From a bacterium BMS3Bbin13 (GTDB lineage Bacteria > Pseudomonadota > Gammaproteobacteria > 21-64-14): 64,000 nt of DNA. This document shows positions 1 to 8,750 of the stretch, piece by piece; position 1 is the stretch's first letter, and each line of letters begins with the position of its first letter. The notes beneath the pieces were generated by a model. It made no database searches. It had not been told where the DNA came from and saw nothing but the letters and a program-made list of their open reading frames with translations. The DNA lies in assembly GCA_002897735.1 (NCBI GenBank), contig BDTW01000056.1, positions 1-64,000 on the forward strand, written 5' to 3'. A program made the position numbers and the translations under genes.

Positions 1-35
1 TCGCCGGCCCCGCCCGCAAACCTCTCCCGCTTGCG

Positions 36-101
36 ACCGCCTATCGCCTTCGCGGCTTCGCCACTACGCCGATACGCTCACGCCCGCTCCGCCGGCACTC
101 T
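36..101. repeat. Dispersed GC-rich repeat, copy 1 (partial)
   Basis: The stretch reading CCTATCGCCTTCGCGGCTTC with its flank is closely matched near 34750-34800, and more loosely near 8835-8900. All three copies lie between genes. The family is unnamed to me. This copy may extend beyond the left edge of the window. Confidence 0.4.
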
Positions 102-1093
102 CACCCCGCCTCGCGCAGGGTGCTGTCCGCGAGCGACGCCGCGGCCGCGTGGACTTGGGCAAGCCCGGCGCCCCCGCTCAGGCACCGACGCCAGGTGCGC
201 GCGCCGGACACCCCGTGGAACAACCCCAGCAGCGGCCGCAGCAGCACGCCGGCCGGGACCCCGCGCTCTTGTTGAGATTGTGCATAGGCGGCATAGTGCC
301 GTAACACCTCATGACGTGCGGGCGCCGGGCGACGGTCCGCGAAAAAGCGCCGATCGACCTCGGCCAGCAGATAGGGATTGTGATAGGCCGCGCGGCCGAT
401 CATCACCCCATCGACCCGCTCGAGCGCGGGCGCGGCCTCGTCCAGCGTACGCAGTCCCCCGTTGAGCACGATCTCCAACTGCGGGAAATCCTCTTTCACG
501 CGGTAGACCACGTCGTGGCGTAGCGGCGGGACATCCCGGTTTTCCTTGGGACTCAGGCCGCGCAGCCACGCCTTGCGAGCGTGGATGATGAATGTCCCGC
601 ATCCCGCCTGCGCCACGGTCGAGATAAATTCCGCGAGCGCCTCGTAGGAATCGCGTTCGTCGATGCCGATGCGAGTCTTGACCGTCACCGGCACCTGCAC
701 CGCGGCGCGCATCGCCGCCACGCATTCCGCGACCCGCTCCGGCTCCGCCATCAGGCACGCCCCGAAACGCCCCGCCCGGACGCGGCCGCTGGGACAGCCT
801 ACGTTCAGGTTGATTTCGTCGAAGCCCGCCTGCGCCGCGCGCCGTGCACACGCGGCGAGCGCATCGGGTTCACTGCCGCCGAGCTGCAGGGCGAGCGGAT
901 GCTCGAGCGGATCGTAGTCGAGTTCGCGCCCGGATCCGCGCAACAGCGCCCCGGTGAACACCATCTCCGTATACAGGACGGTCCGGCGCGTGAGGAGCCG
1001 CGCCAGATAGCGATAGTGCCGGTCGGTATATTCCATCATCGGCGCGACGGCGACACGCCGCAGAAATCTGCGCTCGGGGCTGGACATGGGCAT
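101..1093 (-). CDS. dusA: tRNA-dihydrouridine(20/20a) synthase DusA
   Basis: This FMN enzyme reduces uridine to dihydrouridine in the tRNA D-loop. The protein opens with the Dus signature RRVAVAPMMEYTDRHYRYLA, which is typical of DusA. It then has NLNVGCPSGRV followed by GRFGACLM, the segment carrying the catalytic cysteine of the family, and later VMIGRAAYHNPYLL. I chose the ATG at 1093 because GAGG sits six bases upstream. This gives 330 residues, the usual DusA length. The open frame continues upstream to 1279 but without family similarity. It is transcribed leftward and ends close to the window edge. Confidence 0.95.
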   Translation of the reverse strand: MPMSSPERRFLRRVAVAPMMEYTDRHYRYLARLLTRRTVLYTEMVFTGALLRGSGRELDYDPLEHPLALQLGGSEPDALAACARRAAQAGFDEINLNVGCPSGRVRAGRFGACLMAEPERVAECVAAMRAAVQVPVTVKTRIGIDERDSYEALAEFISTVAQAGCGTFIIHARKAWLRGLSPKENRDVPPLRHDVVYRVKEDFPQLEIVLNGGLRTLDEAAPALERVDGVMIGRAAYHNPYLLAEVDRRFFADRRPAPARHEVLRHYAAYAQSQQERGVPAGVLLRPLLGLFHGVSGARTWRRCLSGGAGLAQVHAAAASLADSTLREAG

Positions 1094-1184
1094 TGCGATC
1101 CTCGGAGGTGCGGACATTCTCCGGGGAATCGGGCCTCGATTCAATCCGCATCGCGCGCCGGCGGGGCGCAATCGTCCCGGCACC

Positions 1185-1571
1185 CTACTGCGGTGACGGC
1201 GAGCCGACCGCGGGTCCCGGGTCCGCCGTGCGCGGCGCGGAGGCCGCGGGGGAATCCTCGCCCGGGCGTTCCCCCGCACGCGGCCCCGGGCGGATCAACC
1301 ATCGCCACAGCCGGCGTGCCAGCCACCGCCACGGGATCCATCGCACCGGCACCCCGGTCGACGCACCGTTCGATCCCGCCGCGTGCGCTTCGACCCGCGG
1401 TCCACGACAGACCCAACCCGCCGCCAGACCGCCGCCGAAGGCGCCGAGCAGTGCCGCGGGAGACGACAACCGGCGCCGCACCCGCTTCCGGAGCGCCACC
1501 ACCCCGCTCCACGCCAAGCGGCGATCCCGATCCAGGCGGGCCTCCAACTCAGCGATCTGTTTTGCCGCCAT
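1185..1571 (-). CDS. Small basic hypothetical protein, third gene of the DUF883/holin-X cluster
   Basis: The 128-residue frame begins at an ATG preceded by GAGGGG nine bases away and overlaps the end of the holin-X-like gene by 23 bases. That points to translational coupling. The N-terminus (AAKQIAELEARLDRDRRLAW) is a charged helix, followed by one likely membrane or amphipathic segment (residues about 38-54) and a Trp/Arg-rich tail. I recognise no named family. Its place behind a DUF883 and a holin-X-like gene matches the small membrane-protein clusters common in Proteobacteria. It is judged real from the ribosome binding site and operon position; the function is unknown. Confidence 0.6.
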   Translation of the reverse strand: MAAKQIAELEARLDRDRRLAWSGVVALRKRVRRRLSSPAALLGAFGGGLAAGWVCRGPRVEAHAAGSNGASTGVPVRWIPWRWLARRLWRWLIRPGPRAGERPGEDSPAASAPRTADPGPAVGSPSPQ

Positions 1572-1983
1572 GCGCCGAATCCCCTCGTTCTCCGCCGCCG
1601 AGCTGGCGGCGTGTGGCGCTGAACAACAGCCGCCGGCTGAGGCGCATGATCACAAACGCTAGGAGCCCCGCTCCCGCCAGGTTCAGCGCGGCCACCACCA
1701 ACAGCGCGAGCGGCGCGGGCATGCCCGCACGGCCCAACTCCAACGCCCCCGCGGCGGCGAGCAACAGCCACACGGTGACCAACAACAACCCCGCGGCCAC
1801 GCCCAGCGCCACCATCACGGCCAACCCGACGCCCGCGCGCCGCGCCTCCAGGGCGGCGAGCGTGAGGCCGTCACGGATCACGGCGCCGAACGCGGCCAGC
1901 ACCCCTTTTACATCCGGATCCGCACCCGTACCGTCCTCGGACGCGGCCGCCTGCGCCTCACCGTGCGCGGCGTGCTCCGGCAC
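1549..1983 (-). CDS. Phage holin family / Holin-X (DUF1469-type) membrane protein
   Basis: This 144-residue protein has two hydrophobic segments (about residues 50-80 and 90-115 from the proposed start), joined by a short turn and followed by a basic SRRLLF tail. That is the layout of the putative holin superfamily III proteins found in many non-phage bacterial chromosomes. A GTG start at 1983 is chosen because it lies four bases after the DUF883 stop; the longer frame to 2190 would overlap that gene. It is part of a three-gene leftward operon (DUF883, this gene, then the small basic protein). Despite the family name there is no phage context. A role in envelope or stress physiology is inference only. 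Confidence 0.75.
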   Translation of the reverse strand: MPEHAAHGEAQAAASEDGTGADPDVKGVLAAFGAVIRDGLTLAALEARRAGVGLAVMVALGVAAGLLLVTVWLLLAAAGALELGRAGMPAPLALLVVAALNLAGAGLLAFVIMRLSRRLLFSATRRQLGGGERGDSAHGGKTDR

Positions 1984-1987
1984 CCCG

Positions 1988-2248
1988 TTACCGCCGCAAC
2001 AACGCCGAGAGGACGAAGCCGGCCGCCGCTGCGATCCCGAGACTCGCCAACGGGTGCTCCTGCACGTAGCGGGTGACGCTGTCGGCGGCATCCTTCCCGT
2101 AGGTCTCGGCGCGCTCGGTGCCGCGGCGCACGCGCTCCTCGGCTTGCGCCGCACGCTCGGCCAAGTGATCCACGGTCTCGTGGGCCGCACCGGCGACGCG
2201 CTCGGTCGCCGAATGGGCCGGGCTGAAAGGTTTCTCCTGTGCTTCCAT
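1988..2248 (-). CDS. DUF883 (ElaB/YqjD-type) inner-membrane ribosome-associated protein
   Basis: This 86-residue protein has a long charged amphipathic helix (residues about 14-60, rich in Ala, Glu and Arg) and a C-terminal membrane anchor (LASLGIAAAAGFVLSALLRR). That is the diagnostic build of ElaB/YqjD/YgaM proteins, which tether ribosomes to the inner membrane in stationary-phase Escherichia coli. The ATG at 2248 has GGAGG eight bases upstream. It leads a three-gene operon. An AT-rich patch with TATAAT at 2341-2346 lies about 95 bases upstream and may belong to its promoter, though no good -35 box was found. Confidence 0.88.
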   Translation of the reverse strand: MEAQEKPFSPAHSATERVAGAAHETVDHLAERAAQAEERVRRGTERAETYGKDAADSVTRYVQEHPLASLGIAAAAGFVLSALLRR

Positions 2249-2595
2249 CGCGATATCCTCCGTTTGCCTGAATACGCCCGGGCATATCCCCGGCATTCCC
2301 GCGGCCGCAGGGCCGCGCGTACAACTCACCTTGGTTTAATTATAATACGCTCCATGGCGGCCGATGGTCGGATCGGGATCGAAGTCGGCGCCGGGGGCCG
2401 GCCCGCCCCCGGCGCCGCAGGACCGGGGATCCTTGGGCGGGGGGTCCGCGCACGCCCCGACCGCCGGGTATCGATCGCCGGCGAGACGGTTCTGCACCGC
2501 CGCGGGGCGTTGCGGTCGTAGCGCGCCCGACGCTGTGCAAAGGCGACCGGCGTGGTCGAATAGGAAACCCCCGCCGCTTGGGACACCCGACCCCC
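2249..2595. other. Divergent intergenic region between the DUF883 gene and glgX
   Basis: This 347-base non-coding stretch is mostly very GC-rich. It contains one conspicuous AT-rich island (TTTAATTATAAT, about 2335-2346) that could serve as a -10 region in either direction. No repeat, RNA gene or terminator was recognised. Confidence 0.5.
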
Positions 2596-4764
2596 ATGCC
2601 CAAACACGCAGCCACAGTCTGGCCCGGCCAACCCTATCCCCTCGGCGCGACCTGGGACGGGGAAGGCGTCAACTTCGCCCTCTTCTCGGAGCATGCCGAG
2701 GGGGTGGAACTGTGCCTGTTCGATCGGCGCGGGCGACGCGAAATCGAACGTATTCCCCTGCGCCGGCGGACCAATCAGGTATGGCACTGCTACCTGCCGG
2801 AGGCCCGTCCGGGCCTGCTGTACGGCTACCGGGTCCACGGACCCTACGCGCCCGACGACGGGCATCCTTTCAATCCCAATAAATTGCTGCTCGATCCCTA
2901 TGCGAAGGACATCGTCGGTTCGGTCCTGTGGAGCGACGCGCTGTTCGGCTACCGCATCGGGTCCGGCGCGCAAGATCCCGTCATGGACCGGCGCAACAGC
3001 GCCCGCGGGATGCCCAAGTGCCGGGTGATCGATCCGGCGTTCACCTGGGGCGAAGATCGTCCGCTGCGCACCCCCTGGCACGACACGATCATCTACGAAC
3101 TCCACGTCAAGGGCTTCACCGCCCGGCATCCGGAGATCGCCCCCTGGCTGCGCGGCACTTACGCGGGCCTCGCCACCGCACCGGCGATCGATCACCTGAG
3201 GTATCTGGGCGTCACCGCCGTCGAGTTGATGCCCGTGCACGCCTTCATCGACGACCGCCGTCTCGTGGAGAAGGGGCTGCGCAACTATTGGGGATACAAC
3301 TCCATCGGCTTCTTCGCCCCCGACGCCCGCTACGCCGCGACCGGGTACGTCGGCGAATTCAAGACCATGGTCAAGACGCTGCACTCGGCGGGCATCGAGG
3401 TGATCCTGGACGTCGTCTACAACCATACCGCCGAGGGCAATCACCTGGGTCCGACGCTCTCGTTCCGCGGGATCGACAACGCCTCGTACTACCGGCTGGT
3501 GGCCGGGAACCGGCGCCACTACATGGACTACACCGGCTGCGGGAATACGCTGAACATGATGCACCCCCGCGTCCTGCAGTTGATCATGGACAGCCTGCGC
3601 TACTGGGTGCTCGAGATGCATGTCGATGGATTCCGCTTCGACCTCGCCTCGGCGCTGGCGCGCGAACTGCACGCCGTCGACCGCCTGGGCGCGTTCTTCG
3701 ACATCATCCACCAGGACCCCGTGCTGTCGCAGGTCAAGCTGATCGCCGAGCCCTGGGACCTCGGCGAAGGCGGCTATCAGGTGGGTAACTTCCCCATCGG
3801 CTGGACCGAGTGGAACGGGCGCTATCGCGACGCGGTGCGGGCCTACTGGAAGGGCGACGGCGGCATACTCGGCGAATTCGCCTCGCGGCTCACCGGTTCC
3901 AGCGATCTCTATGAGCACGACGGGCGGCGCCCCTACGCGAGCATCAACTTCGTGACCTGTCACGACGGCTACACGCTCCGGGACCTCGTCAGCTACGAGC
4001 ACAAGCACAACGAAGCCAATCTCGAGGAAAACCGTGACGGGGAGAACGACAATCGAAGCTGGAACTGCGGGGTGGAGGGCCGGACGCAGAACCGGCACAT
4101 CCGCGCCCTGCGTGATCGCCAGAAGCGCAATCTGCTCGCGACGCTGCTGCTCTCGCAGGGGGTTCCGATGTTGCTCGCCGGCGACGAGATCGGCCGCACT
4201 CAGCGGGGCAACAACAACGCCTACTGTCAGGACAACGAGCTCAGTTGGATCGATTGGGAGAGCGCCCGGCAGGAGCAGGAACTGCTCGCATTCGTGCGCG
4301 AGCTGATCCGCTTGCGCAAGCACCACCCGGTATTCCGCCGCCGCTGCTTCTTCGAAGGGCGCATCGTCAACGGCTCCGGGGCCAAGGACCTCACCTGGCT
4401 CACGTCGGCGGGGCTCGAGATGACCGGGGACGACTGGCGGCGCCCGAACCTGCGCAACTTCGGCCTGCTCTTCGCCGGCGACGGCCTCATCGAGGAGGAT
4501 CCGCGCGGCCGGCCGGTCCGGGACGATAACCTGCTTCTGCTGCTGAATGCCGGTACGGAAGAGATCGCATTCCCGATCCCCCGCACTTCCCCGTACGCGC
4601 GCTGGCAGGTCCTGGTGGACACTGCATTTCCCGGGGGGCGTCGCGGGAATAGGCGCAATTTCCACTCCGGGGAGCGATACCCCCTGCAGGCGCGATCCGT
4701 GAGCCTGTTGAGGCAGATAAAAAGCAAGTCGCCGGACGAGCCGCGCGCGGCGCCGGGATCCTAA
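2596..4764 (+). CDS. glgX: Glycogen debranching enzyme GlgX
   Basis: This GH13 alpha-1,6-glucosidase trims the short branches left by glycogen phosphorylase. It has an N-terminal CBM48-like domain ([20 protein letters not shown]) and then the TIM barrel. The catalytic residues are visible: the Asp nucleophile in [10 protein letters not shown] (about residue 349), the Glu acid/base in LIAEPWDLG (about 385) and the Asp in TCHDGYTL (about 457). [10 protein letters not shown] is the first GH13 motif. I start at the ATG at 2596 (722 residues, normal for GlgX); a TTG 18 bases upstream is the alternative. It stands alone here; glgP is 50 kb away in this window. The stop codon sits inside a GGGATCC-TAA-GGATCCC palindrome. 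Confidence 0.96.
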   Translation: MPKHAATVWPGQPYPLGATWDGEGVNFALFSEHAEGVELCLFDRRGRREIERIPLRRRTNQVWHCYLPEARPGLLYGYRVHGPYAPDDGHPFNPNKLLLDPYAKDIVGSVLWSDALFGYRIGSGAQDPVMDRRNSARGMPKCRVIDPAFTWGEDRPLRTPWHDTIIYELHVKGFTARHPEIAPWLRGTYAGLATAPAIDHLRYLGVTAVELMPVHAFIDDRRLVEKGLRNYWGYNSIGFFAPDARYAATGYVGEFKTMVKTLHSAGIEVILDVVYNHTAEGNHLGPTLSFRGIDNASYYRLVAGNRRHYMDYTGCGNTLNMMHPRVLQLIMDSLRYWVLEMHVDGFRFDLASALARELHAVDRLGAFFDIIHQDPVLSQVKLIAEPWDLGEGGYQVGNFPIGWTEWNGRYRDAVRAYWKGDGGILGEFASRLTGSSDLYEHDGRRPYASINFVTCHDGYTLRDLVSYEHKHNEANLEENRDGENDNRSWNCGVEGRTQNRHIRALRDRQKRNLLATLLLSQGVPMLLAGDEIGRTQRGNNNAYCQDNELSWIDWESARQEQELLAFVRELIRLRKHHPVFRRRCFFEGRIVNGSGAKDLTWLTSAGLEMTGDDWRRPNLRNFGLLFAGDGLIEEDPRGRPVRDDNLLLLLNAGTEEIAFPIPRTSPYARWQVLVDTAFPGGRRGNRRNFHSGERYPLQARSVSLLRQIKSKSPDEPRAAPGS

Positions 4765-4860
4765 GGATCCCGGGTTCCCGTCCGGCTTCGCACCCGCGGC
4801 GGCGCAATCCGAATCCCGGTCCGCACCGGGATACCGGACCGCGAGGTCCAAGGTGCCGCA

Positions 4861-5310
4861 TCAGCGGACTCCTTTTTCGCGCAGCGGCTCGGCGATATCG
4901 CGGTGCCGACGATATTGATCGAACAGGCCCTTGATCGAACCGACCACCAGGACGGCCATGCCGATGTAGATCATCGAGGATCCGAGTGATTTCGTTCCGT
5001 GAACGACGTGCGGCAGTACGACGCCCACCCAGGCCGCGATACCGCCGGCGAGACCTATCCAGAACGGAGGATAGCGGCGCGCGCGCCCGGCGAGGGTCCG
5101 GCCCTGGATGCGCAGGTTCCATACGATCCATCCGACCGAGAGTGTCATCAACGGACCGAGCACATAGATGTTGAAGACGTGACGGACGGCCCCGAGGCCG
5201 ACGGTGGCCGCGGTGGCCGCAATGACGGGTGCGGCGCCCAGACAGCAGGCGCTGACGAAAAACGAACCCAGGAAGCCGAAAGACTGACGGGTGAAAATCC
5301 GTTGATGCAT
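4861..5310 (-). CDS. merC: MerC-like inner-membrane mercury transporter
   Basis: This 149-residue protein has four predicted membrane segments. A vicinal Cys22-Cys23 pair lies in the first (SACCLG), the feature used by MerC/MerT to pass Hg(II) across the inner membrane. The last segment (MIYIGMAVLVVGSIKGLFD) resembles the corresponding part of Tn21 MerC (MYVGLALMIGVSIWD, from memory). It is the third and last gene of the leftward mer operon, after merA and the Cys-rich protein. Because MerC and MerT are easily confused, the exact subfamily is less certain than the transporter role. The operon supplies uptake plus reduction. Confidence 0.75.
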   Translation of the reverse strand: MHQRIFTRQSFGFLGSFFVSACCLGAAPVIAATAATVGLGAVRHVFNIYVLGPLMTLSVGWIVWNLRIQGRTLAGRARRYPPFWIGLAGGIAAWVGVVLPHVVHGTKSLGSSMIYIGMAVLVVGSIKGLFDQYRRHRDIAEPLREKGVR

Positions 5311-5342
5311 GGGAATCTCCGGTTATCCATCTTTACTGCACA

Positions 5343-5717
5343 TCATGAGCAACATCCCCGCCCTTCTGAGAAAACGCCGGAAAATTCAATTTCACCGGAT
5401 AAACGCTTTATGTAATATTCCGAATCTCCCTGAAAAACGGTCATACAATGTGGGCACCTGCAAAAATTCAACTCCTCACCCCGATAGTTGATTTCCACGG
5501 TTTGATCGATTGGTTTTTCCGCCAAACAACTTGGGCATACAACGAGATCATTGGTTTCCTCAAGCAGGGCTTCAGGATTTTCCTCAAACATGGCGGAACA
5601 TCCATCGCAACAGAACGAATATTCTTTTCCTTTGTATTCCCGCGTTTCCGCTCTCTCCTTGGTAATACCCAATCTCACAAGGGAACAGCCACATGCAGGG
5701 CAAACCGGCGTTTTCAT
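5343..5717 (-). CDS. Cys-rich metal-binding protein with YHS/TRASH-like and zinc-ribbon motifs
   Basis: This 124-residue protein contains CPACGC near the N-terminus, FCCDGC (YHS/TRASH-like: KEYSFCCDGCSAMFEENPEALL), CPSC and FCRCPHC, and ends in a vicinal CCS. The arrangement suggests a soluble metal chaperone or sensor. Between merA and merC it probably buffers or delivers Hg(II), which is inference from context. An AAGGAGG ribosome binding site lies seven bases before the ATG. The gene and its 160-base upstream gap are markedly AT-richer than merA, so the operon looks assembled from parts of different origin. I know no gene symbol for it. Confidence 0.7.
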   Translation of the reverse strand: MKTPVCPACGCSLVRLGITKERAETREYKGKEYSFCCDGCSAMFEENPEALLEETNDLVVCPSCLAEKPIDQTVEINYRGEELNFCRCPHCMTVFQGDSEYYIKRLSGEIEFSGVFSEGRGCCS

Positions 5718-5878
5718 TTTGATTCCTCCTTATTTGATTTTCCGATGTATAAACTCCAAGTTCACTTGCTACCTGATTTCAAAGCTCTCCATCGGGCGCC
5801 CTTATTCCTGGAAGTTCTGAGGGGAGGATTTGTCTTGCATATACTTCCCCGACTATCCAAATTCTTCTTATTGGAAAA

Positions 5879-7324
5879 TCAACCTGCGCAGCACGAGAGC
5901 CGCGAGACATCCCGGCTAAAGGTCTGGGCGCAGAGCTTGATTCCCTCGACCATGGTGAGGTAGGGGAACAACTGGCCGGCCAGGTCCTCCACCGTCATGC
6001 GGTTGCGGATCGCCAGTGCCGCGCTCTGGATGATCTCGCCGGCCTCGGCCGCCAGCACCTGAGCCCCCAGCAGGCGCCCGGTCCCGTCTTCGGCGACGAG
6101 CCTGATGAAGCCGCGGGTGTCGAAGTTGGCCAGGGCGCGCGGCACGTTCTCCAGCTCCAGCGTGCGGGTTTCCACGATCATGCGCCGGGATCGGGCCGTT
6201 TCCTCGGTGAGACCGACGCCGGCGACCCCCGGGTCGGTGAACACCACGGCGGGCATGGTACTCAAGTCCAGTGTGGCCTCGCCGCCGGTCATGTTGATCG
6301 CGGCGCGGGTGCCCGCCGCCGCCGCGACATAGACGAATTGGGGATTCGACGTGCAGTCTCCCGCCGCATAGATGTGCTCGGCGCCGGTGCGAAGATGCGC
6401 ATCCACTCGAATGGCTCCGTTCGACTCGGTGGCGATGCCGGCGAGTTCGAGATCGAGGCCGTCCGTATCGGCGCGGCGACCCACCGCAACCAGCAGCCGC
6501 TCGGCCCGGATCGTCCCGCCGTCGACACGAAGCTCGAACCCGCCGTCCGCGTGGTGCACCGATTCGGTCCTTGCGCCGGTAAGAATCTCCAGCCCCTCCT
6601 CGCCCAGATAACGCCCGAGTCGCTCGCCGAGGAGCGCCTCCTCCCGGGGGAGGAGGTGCGGAGCGAGTTCGATGACGGTGACCTTCACCCCGAGGCGGGC
6701 GAACGCCTGGGCGAGTTCGAGGCCCACCGCCGAGCCGCCGAGCACCGCGAGCGAGGCCGGCAGTTCGCTCGCCCCGAGTGCCTCGGTCGAGGTCCAGTAG
6801 GGCGTGTCGGCGAGACCCGGGATGGGCGGGGTGATGGGCGCGGCGCCGGTGGCGATCAGGACGCGATCCGGGTGCAGGCGTCGGTGACCGGCCTCGGCTT
6901 CCACTTCGATCTCGCGCGCACCGACGAAGCGCGCCCGGCCGCGGATCAGGTGGATGCGCTCGTTGGCATCGAGAATCGACTGGTACTTGGCCTGACGTAA
7001 CTCCTCCACCCGGTGCTGTTGCAGGGCCTGGAGCCGGGCCCGGTCCACGCTCAGGGCGGCGTGCCCGAGCCCGTCGAAGGGGTGATGGCCTGCGTCGTGG
7101 CGCATCAGAGCGGCCCGGATGAAGATCTTCGAGGGCACGCAGCCGACGTTGACGCAGGTGCCCCCGAGGGTGCCCTGTTCGATCATCGTCACCCGGGCGC
7201 CGGCCTCGCCGGCACGAATCGCCGCGGCGAAGGCGGCCGAACCCGAGCCGATGATCGCGATCTCGAGACCGGCACCATCGTATTGCGACGGTGTACCGAC
7301 GATCCATTCCTTCGATGCCACCAT
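5879..7324 (-). CDS. merA: Mercuric reductase MerA
   Basis: This flavoprotein disulfide reductase reduces Hg(II) to volatile Hg(0) with NADPH. It has an FAD-binding IIGSGSAAFAAAIRAGE motif, the redox-active pair Cys57/Cys62 in GGTCVNVGCVPSK, an NAD(P)-binding segment LAVLGGSAVGLELAQAFARLG, and the C-terminal vicinal cysteine pair (LSCCAG) that delivers Hg(II) to the active site. The pair separates MerA from lipoamide dehydrogenases. There is no N-terminal HMA (NmerA) domain. The ATG at 7324 has GAGGGA six bases upstream and lies 35 bases after the -10 box of a MerR-type promoter. At 481 residues it matches core MerA. It is the first gene of the operon. Confidence 0.95.
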   Translation of the reverse strand: MVASKEWIVGTPSQYDGAGLEIAIIGSGSAAFAAAIRAGEAGARVTMIEQGTLGGTCVNVGCVPSKIFIRAALMRHDAGHHPFDGLGHAALSVDRARLQALQQHRVEELRQAKYQSILDANERIHLIRGRARFVGAREIEVEAEAGHRRLHPDRVLIATGAAPITPPIPGLADTPYWTSTEALGASELPASLAVLGGSAVGLELAQAFARLGVKVTVIELAPHLLPREEALLGERLGRYLGEEGLEILTGARTESVHHADGGFELRVDGGTIRAERLLVAVGRRADTDGLDLELAGIATESNGAIRVDAHLRTGAEHIYAAGDCTSNPQFVYVAAAAGTRAAINMTGGEATLDLSTMPAVVFTDPGVAGVGLTEETARSRRMIVETRTLELENVPRALANFDTRGFIRLVAEDGTGRLLGAQVLAAEAGEIIQSAALAIRNRMTVEDLAGQLFPYLTMVEGIKLCAQTFSRDVSRLSCCAG

Positions 7325-7358
7325 GGAGAATCCCTCGTGCGATGCAACAGAGTATTCA

Positions 7359-7389
7359 CCGTAACTCCCGTACCTCGGTACGGTGTCAA
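7359..7389 (-). promoter_or_regulatory. MerR-controlled mer promoter/operator
   Basis: Read on the minus strand, TTGACA (7389-7384) is followed by a 19-base spacer and a -10 element TTACGG (7364-7359). The spacer contains the dyad CCGTAC-CGAG-GTACGG. This is the architecture of Tn21/Tn501 mer promoters, where MerR bound to CCGTAC-N4-GTACGG untwists an over-long spacer when Hg(II) binds. The merA ATG lies 35 bases downstream. No merR gene is found in the surrounding sequence. Confidence 0.85.
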
Positions 7390-7566
7390 CCCCCCGCCCC
7401 CCGTTGGAACCGGTGGATGACGAGAGTCGGGCACCCGGCGGGAAACCCGGGCCGCCCGGAGTCGGCGTATCGGTCTGAGGGGAATAATTCCGGTACCGCG
7501 AAACCGCGGGGCGGGGCGATCGATGTCTGAATCCGGTGCGATTCCCCTGGATCCGGGACCGATCGC

Positions 7567-7700
7567 CTCGACCTTCGGGGCGGCGTCCGGGCGACATGGA
7601 CTCGACCTTCGGGGCGGCATCCGGGCGACGTGGACTCGACCTTCGGGCGGCGTCCGGGCGACGTGGACTCGACCTTCGGGCGGCGTCCGGGCGACGTGGA
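7567..7700. repeat. Four tandem copies of a 33-34 bp GC-rich unit
   Basis: The units begin with CTCGACCTTCGGG and end with GGGCGACGTGGA, at 7567-7600, 7601-7634, 7635-7667 and 7668-7700. The first two are 34 bases and the last two 33. They are nearly identical and directly abutting, with no spacers. They lie in the gap upstream of the mer promoter and are not inside a supported gene. Confidence 0.85.
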
Positions 7701-7704
7701 CATG

Positions 7705-7788
7705 GTAGCCTGGATGAAGCGAAGCGAAATCCGGGGATGACGTGCCACGATCTCCCGGATTTCGGCCTTCGGCCTGCATCCAGGCTAC
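7705..7788. repeat. REP-like inverted pair (GTAGCCTGGAT... / ...ATCCAGGCTAC)
   Basis: GTAGCCTGGATGAAGCGAAG at 7705 faces an inverted copy ending in GCATCCAGGCTAC at 7788, with CCGGGG-type ends towards the centre. One arm also contains a GGCCTTCGGCC hairpin. This matches dispersed palindromic extragenic elements common in gammaproteobacteria. A GACGCGGG tandem triplicate follows at about 7793-7822. Confidence 0.7.
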
Positions 7789-7964
7789 ATGGGACGCGGG
7801 GACGCGGGGACGCGGGGACGACCGTCGGACAGAGAGTATTTCAGGCCGTGGGCCGATGGGGGAAAGGGGACGTTTCTGAATCGGGTCGACACAGGGACCG
7901 ATCGCCTTGCGGCCCGGGATCGGCACCGTTAAACTGCAAAGTGGCTTCGTAAGCGGATTCCTCT

Positions 7965-8438
7965 GTGCCCCTCGTTTTCGATATCCCCGGCTACGGCTCA
8001 CTGCATCTGGCGCGTTTGGTCTGCGACTTCAACGGTACGCTCGCGGTGGACGGCGTCCTCGCCTCCGGCGTGGCCGAGCGCCTGCAACGCCTGGCCGAAA
8101 ACCTGGAGATCCATGTCGTAACGGGTGACACCTACGGCACGGCGCGTCAGGCCTTGGCCGGACTCCCGGTGAACGTGCAGGTTCTTCCGGAGCGCGGGCA
8201 GGCCGAGGCCAAGCTCGCAGCCGTGTCGGCACTGGGTCCCGACGAATGCGCGGTGCTGGGTAACGGACGCAACGACGTGGCGATGCTGCGTGCCGCCGCT
8301 CTGGGCATTGCGGTGATCGGCGCGGAGGGAGTGGCGCCCGAGGCCCTGGCGGCCTCCGACCTTTTGGTTCCCGGCTCCGAAGCGGCCCTGGATCTTTTCC
8401 TGAAGCCGAAACGCCTGCTTGCGGGCCTAAGGGCATGA
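7965..8438 (+). CDS. HAD-superfamily hydrolase, soluble P-type-ATPase-like
   Basis: This 157-residue protein has the HAD nucleophile motif CDFNGTLA (Asp as phosphate acceptor), a Thr-containing motif II region (HVVTGDTYG) and the motif IV-like GNGRNDVAMLRAA. No cap domain or membrane segment is present. The sequence resembles the isolated phosphatase domain of P-type ATPases (COG4087-like proteins). The substrate is unknown. The start is a GTG at 7965 with a weak purine-rich upstream sequence; upstream is repeat-rich intergenic DNA. It stands alone, so neighbours give no hint of function. Confidence 0.78.
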   Translation: MPLVFDIPGYGSLHLARLVCDFNGTLAVDGVLASGVAERLQRLAENLEIHVVTGDTYGTARQALAGLPVNVQVLPERGQAEAKLAAVSALGPDECAVLGNGRNDVAMLRAAALGIAVIGAEGVAPEALAASDLLVPGSEAALDLFLKPKRLLAGLRA

Positions 8439-8511
8439 AGGCCCCGCCGGCGCATACCGCGGATCGGGCCGGGCGCGTTTGCGCGCGAGAAATTTTCGGA
8501 CATCCCCACCC

Positions 8512-8547
8512 GTAGCCTGGATGCAGGCCGAAGGCCGAAATCCGGGG
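8512..8547. repeat. REP-like element, single arm
   Basis: GTAGCCTGGATGCAGGCCGA and the following GGCCGAAATCCGGGG repeat the inverted arm found at 7754-7788. The arm contains its own GGCCGAAGGCC mini-palindrome. Confidence 0.7.
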
Positions 8548-8750
8548 ACCGGGTTCCCATCGAGGCGGAATCCCCGGACTCCAGACGTCGAGGCCGGCCC
8601 GAGCCGTGTCGAATCGATCCACAGACGTCGCAACGTTGGCAGGCCCGCCGTCCGGTTATGCGGGGTGTCGCTACCTCGTGAAAGATTTTGGGACATCCCA
8701 GTCCCAACATCGACTCGCCTACGCGACAAGCTTTCGGGCCCCGGCCGCCC

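Noticed and set aside
2326..4851. 841-aa minus-strand open frame
   Set aside because: It lies entirely antisense to glgX, whose catalytic motifs are unambiguous; long antisense frames are expected at this GC content.
7567..7700. CRISPR array
   Set aside because: The repeats are directly tandem with no unique spacers and no cas genes are present.
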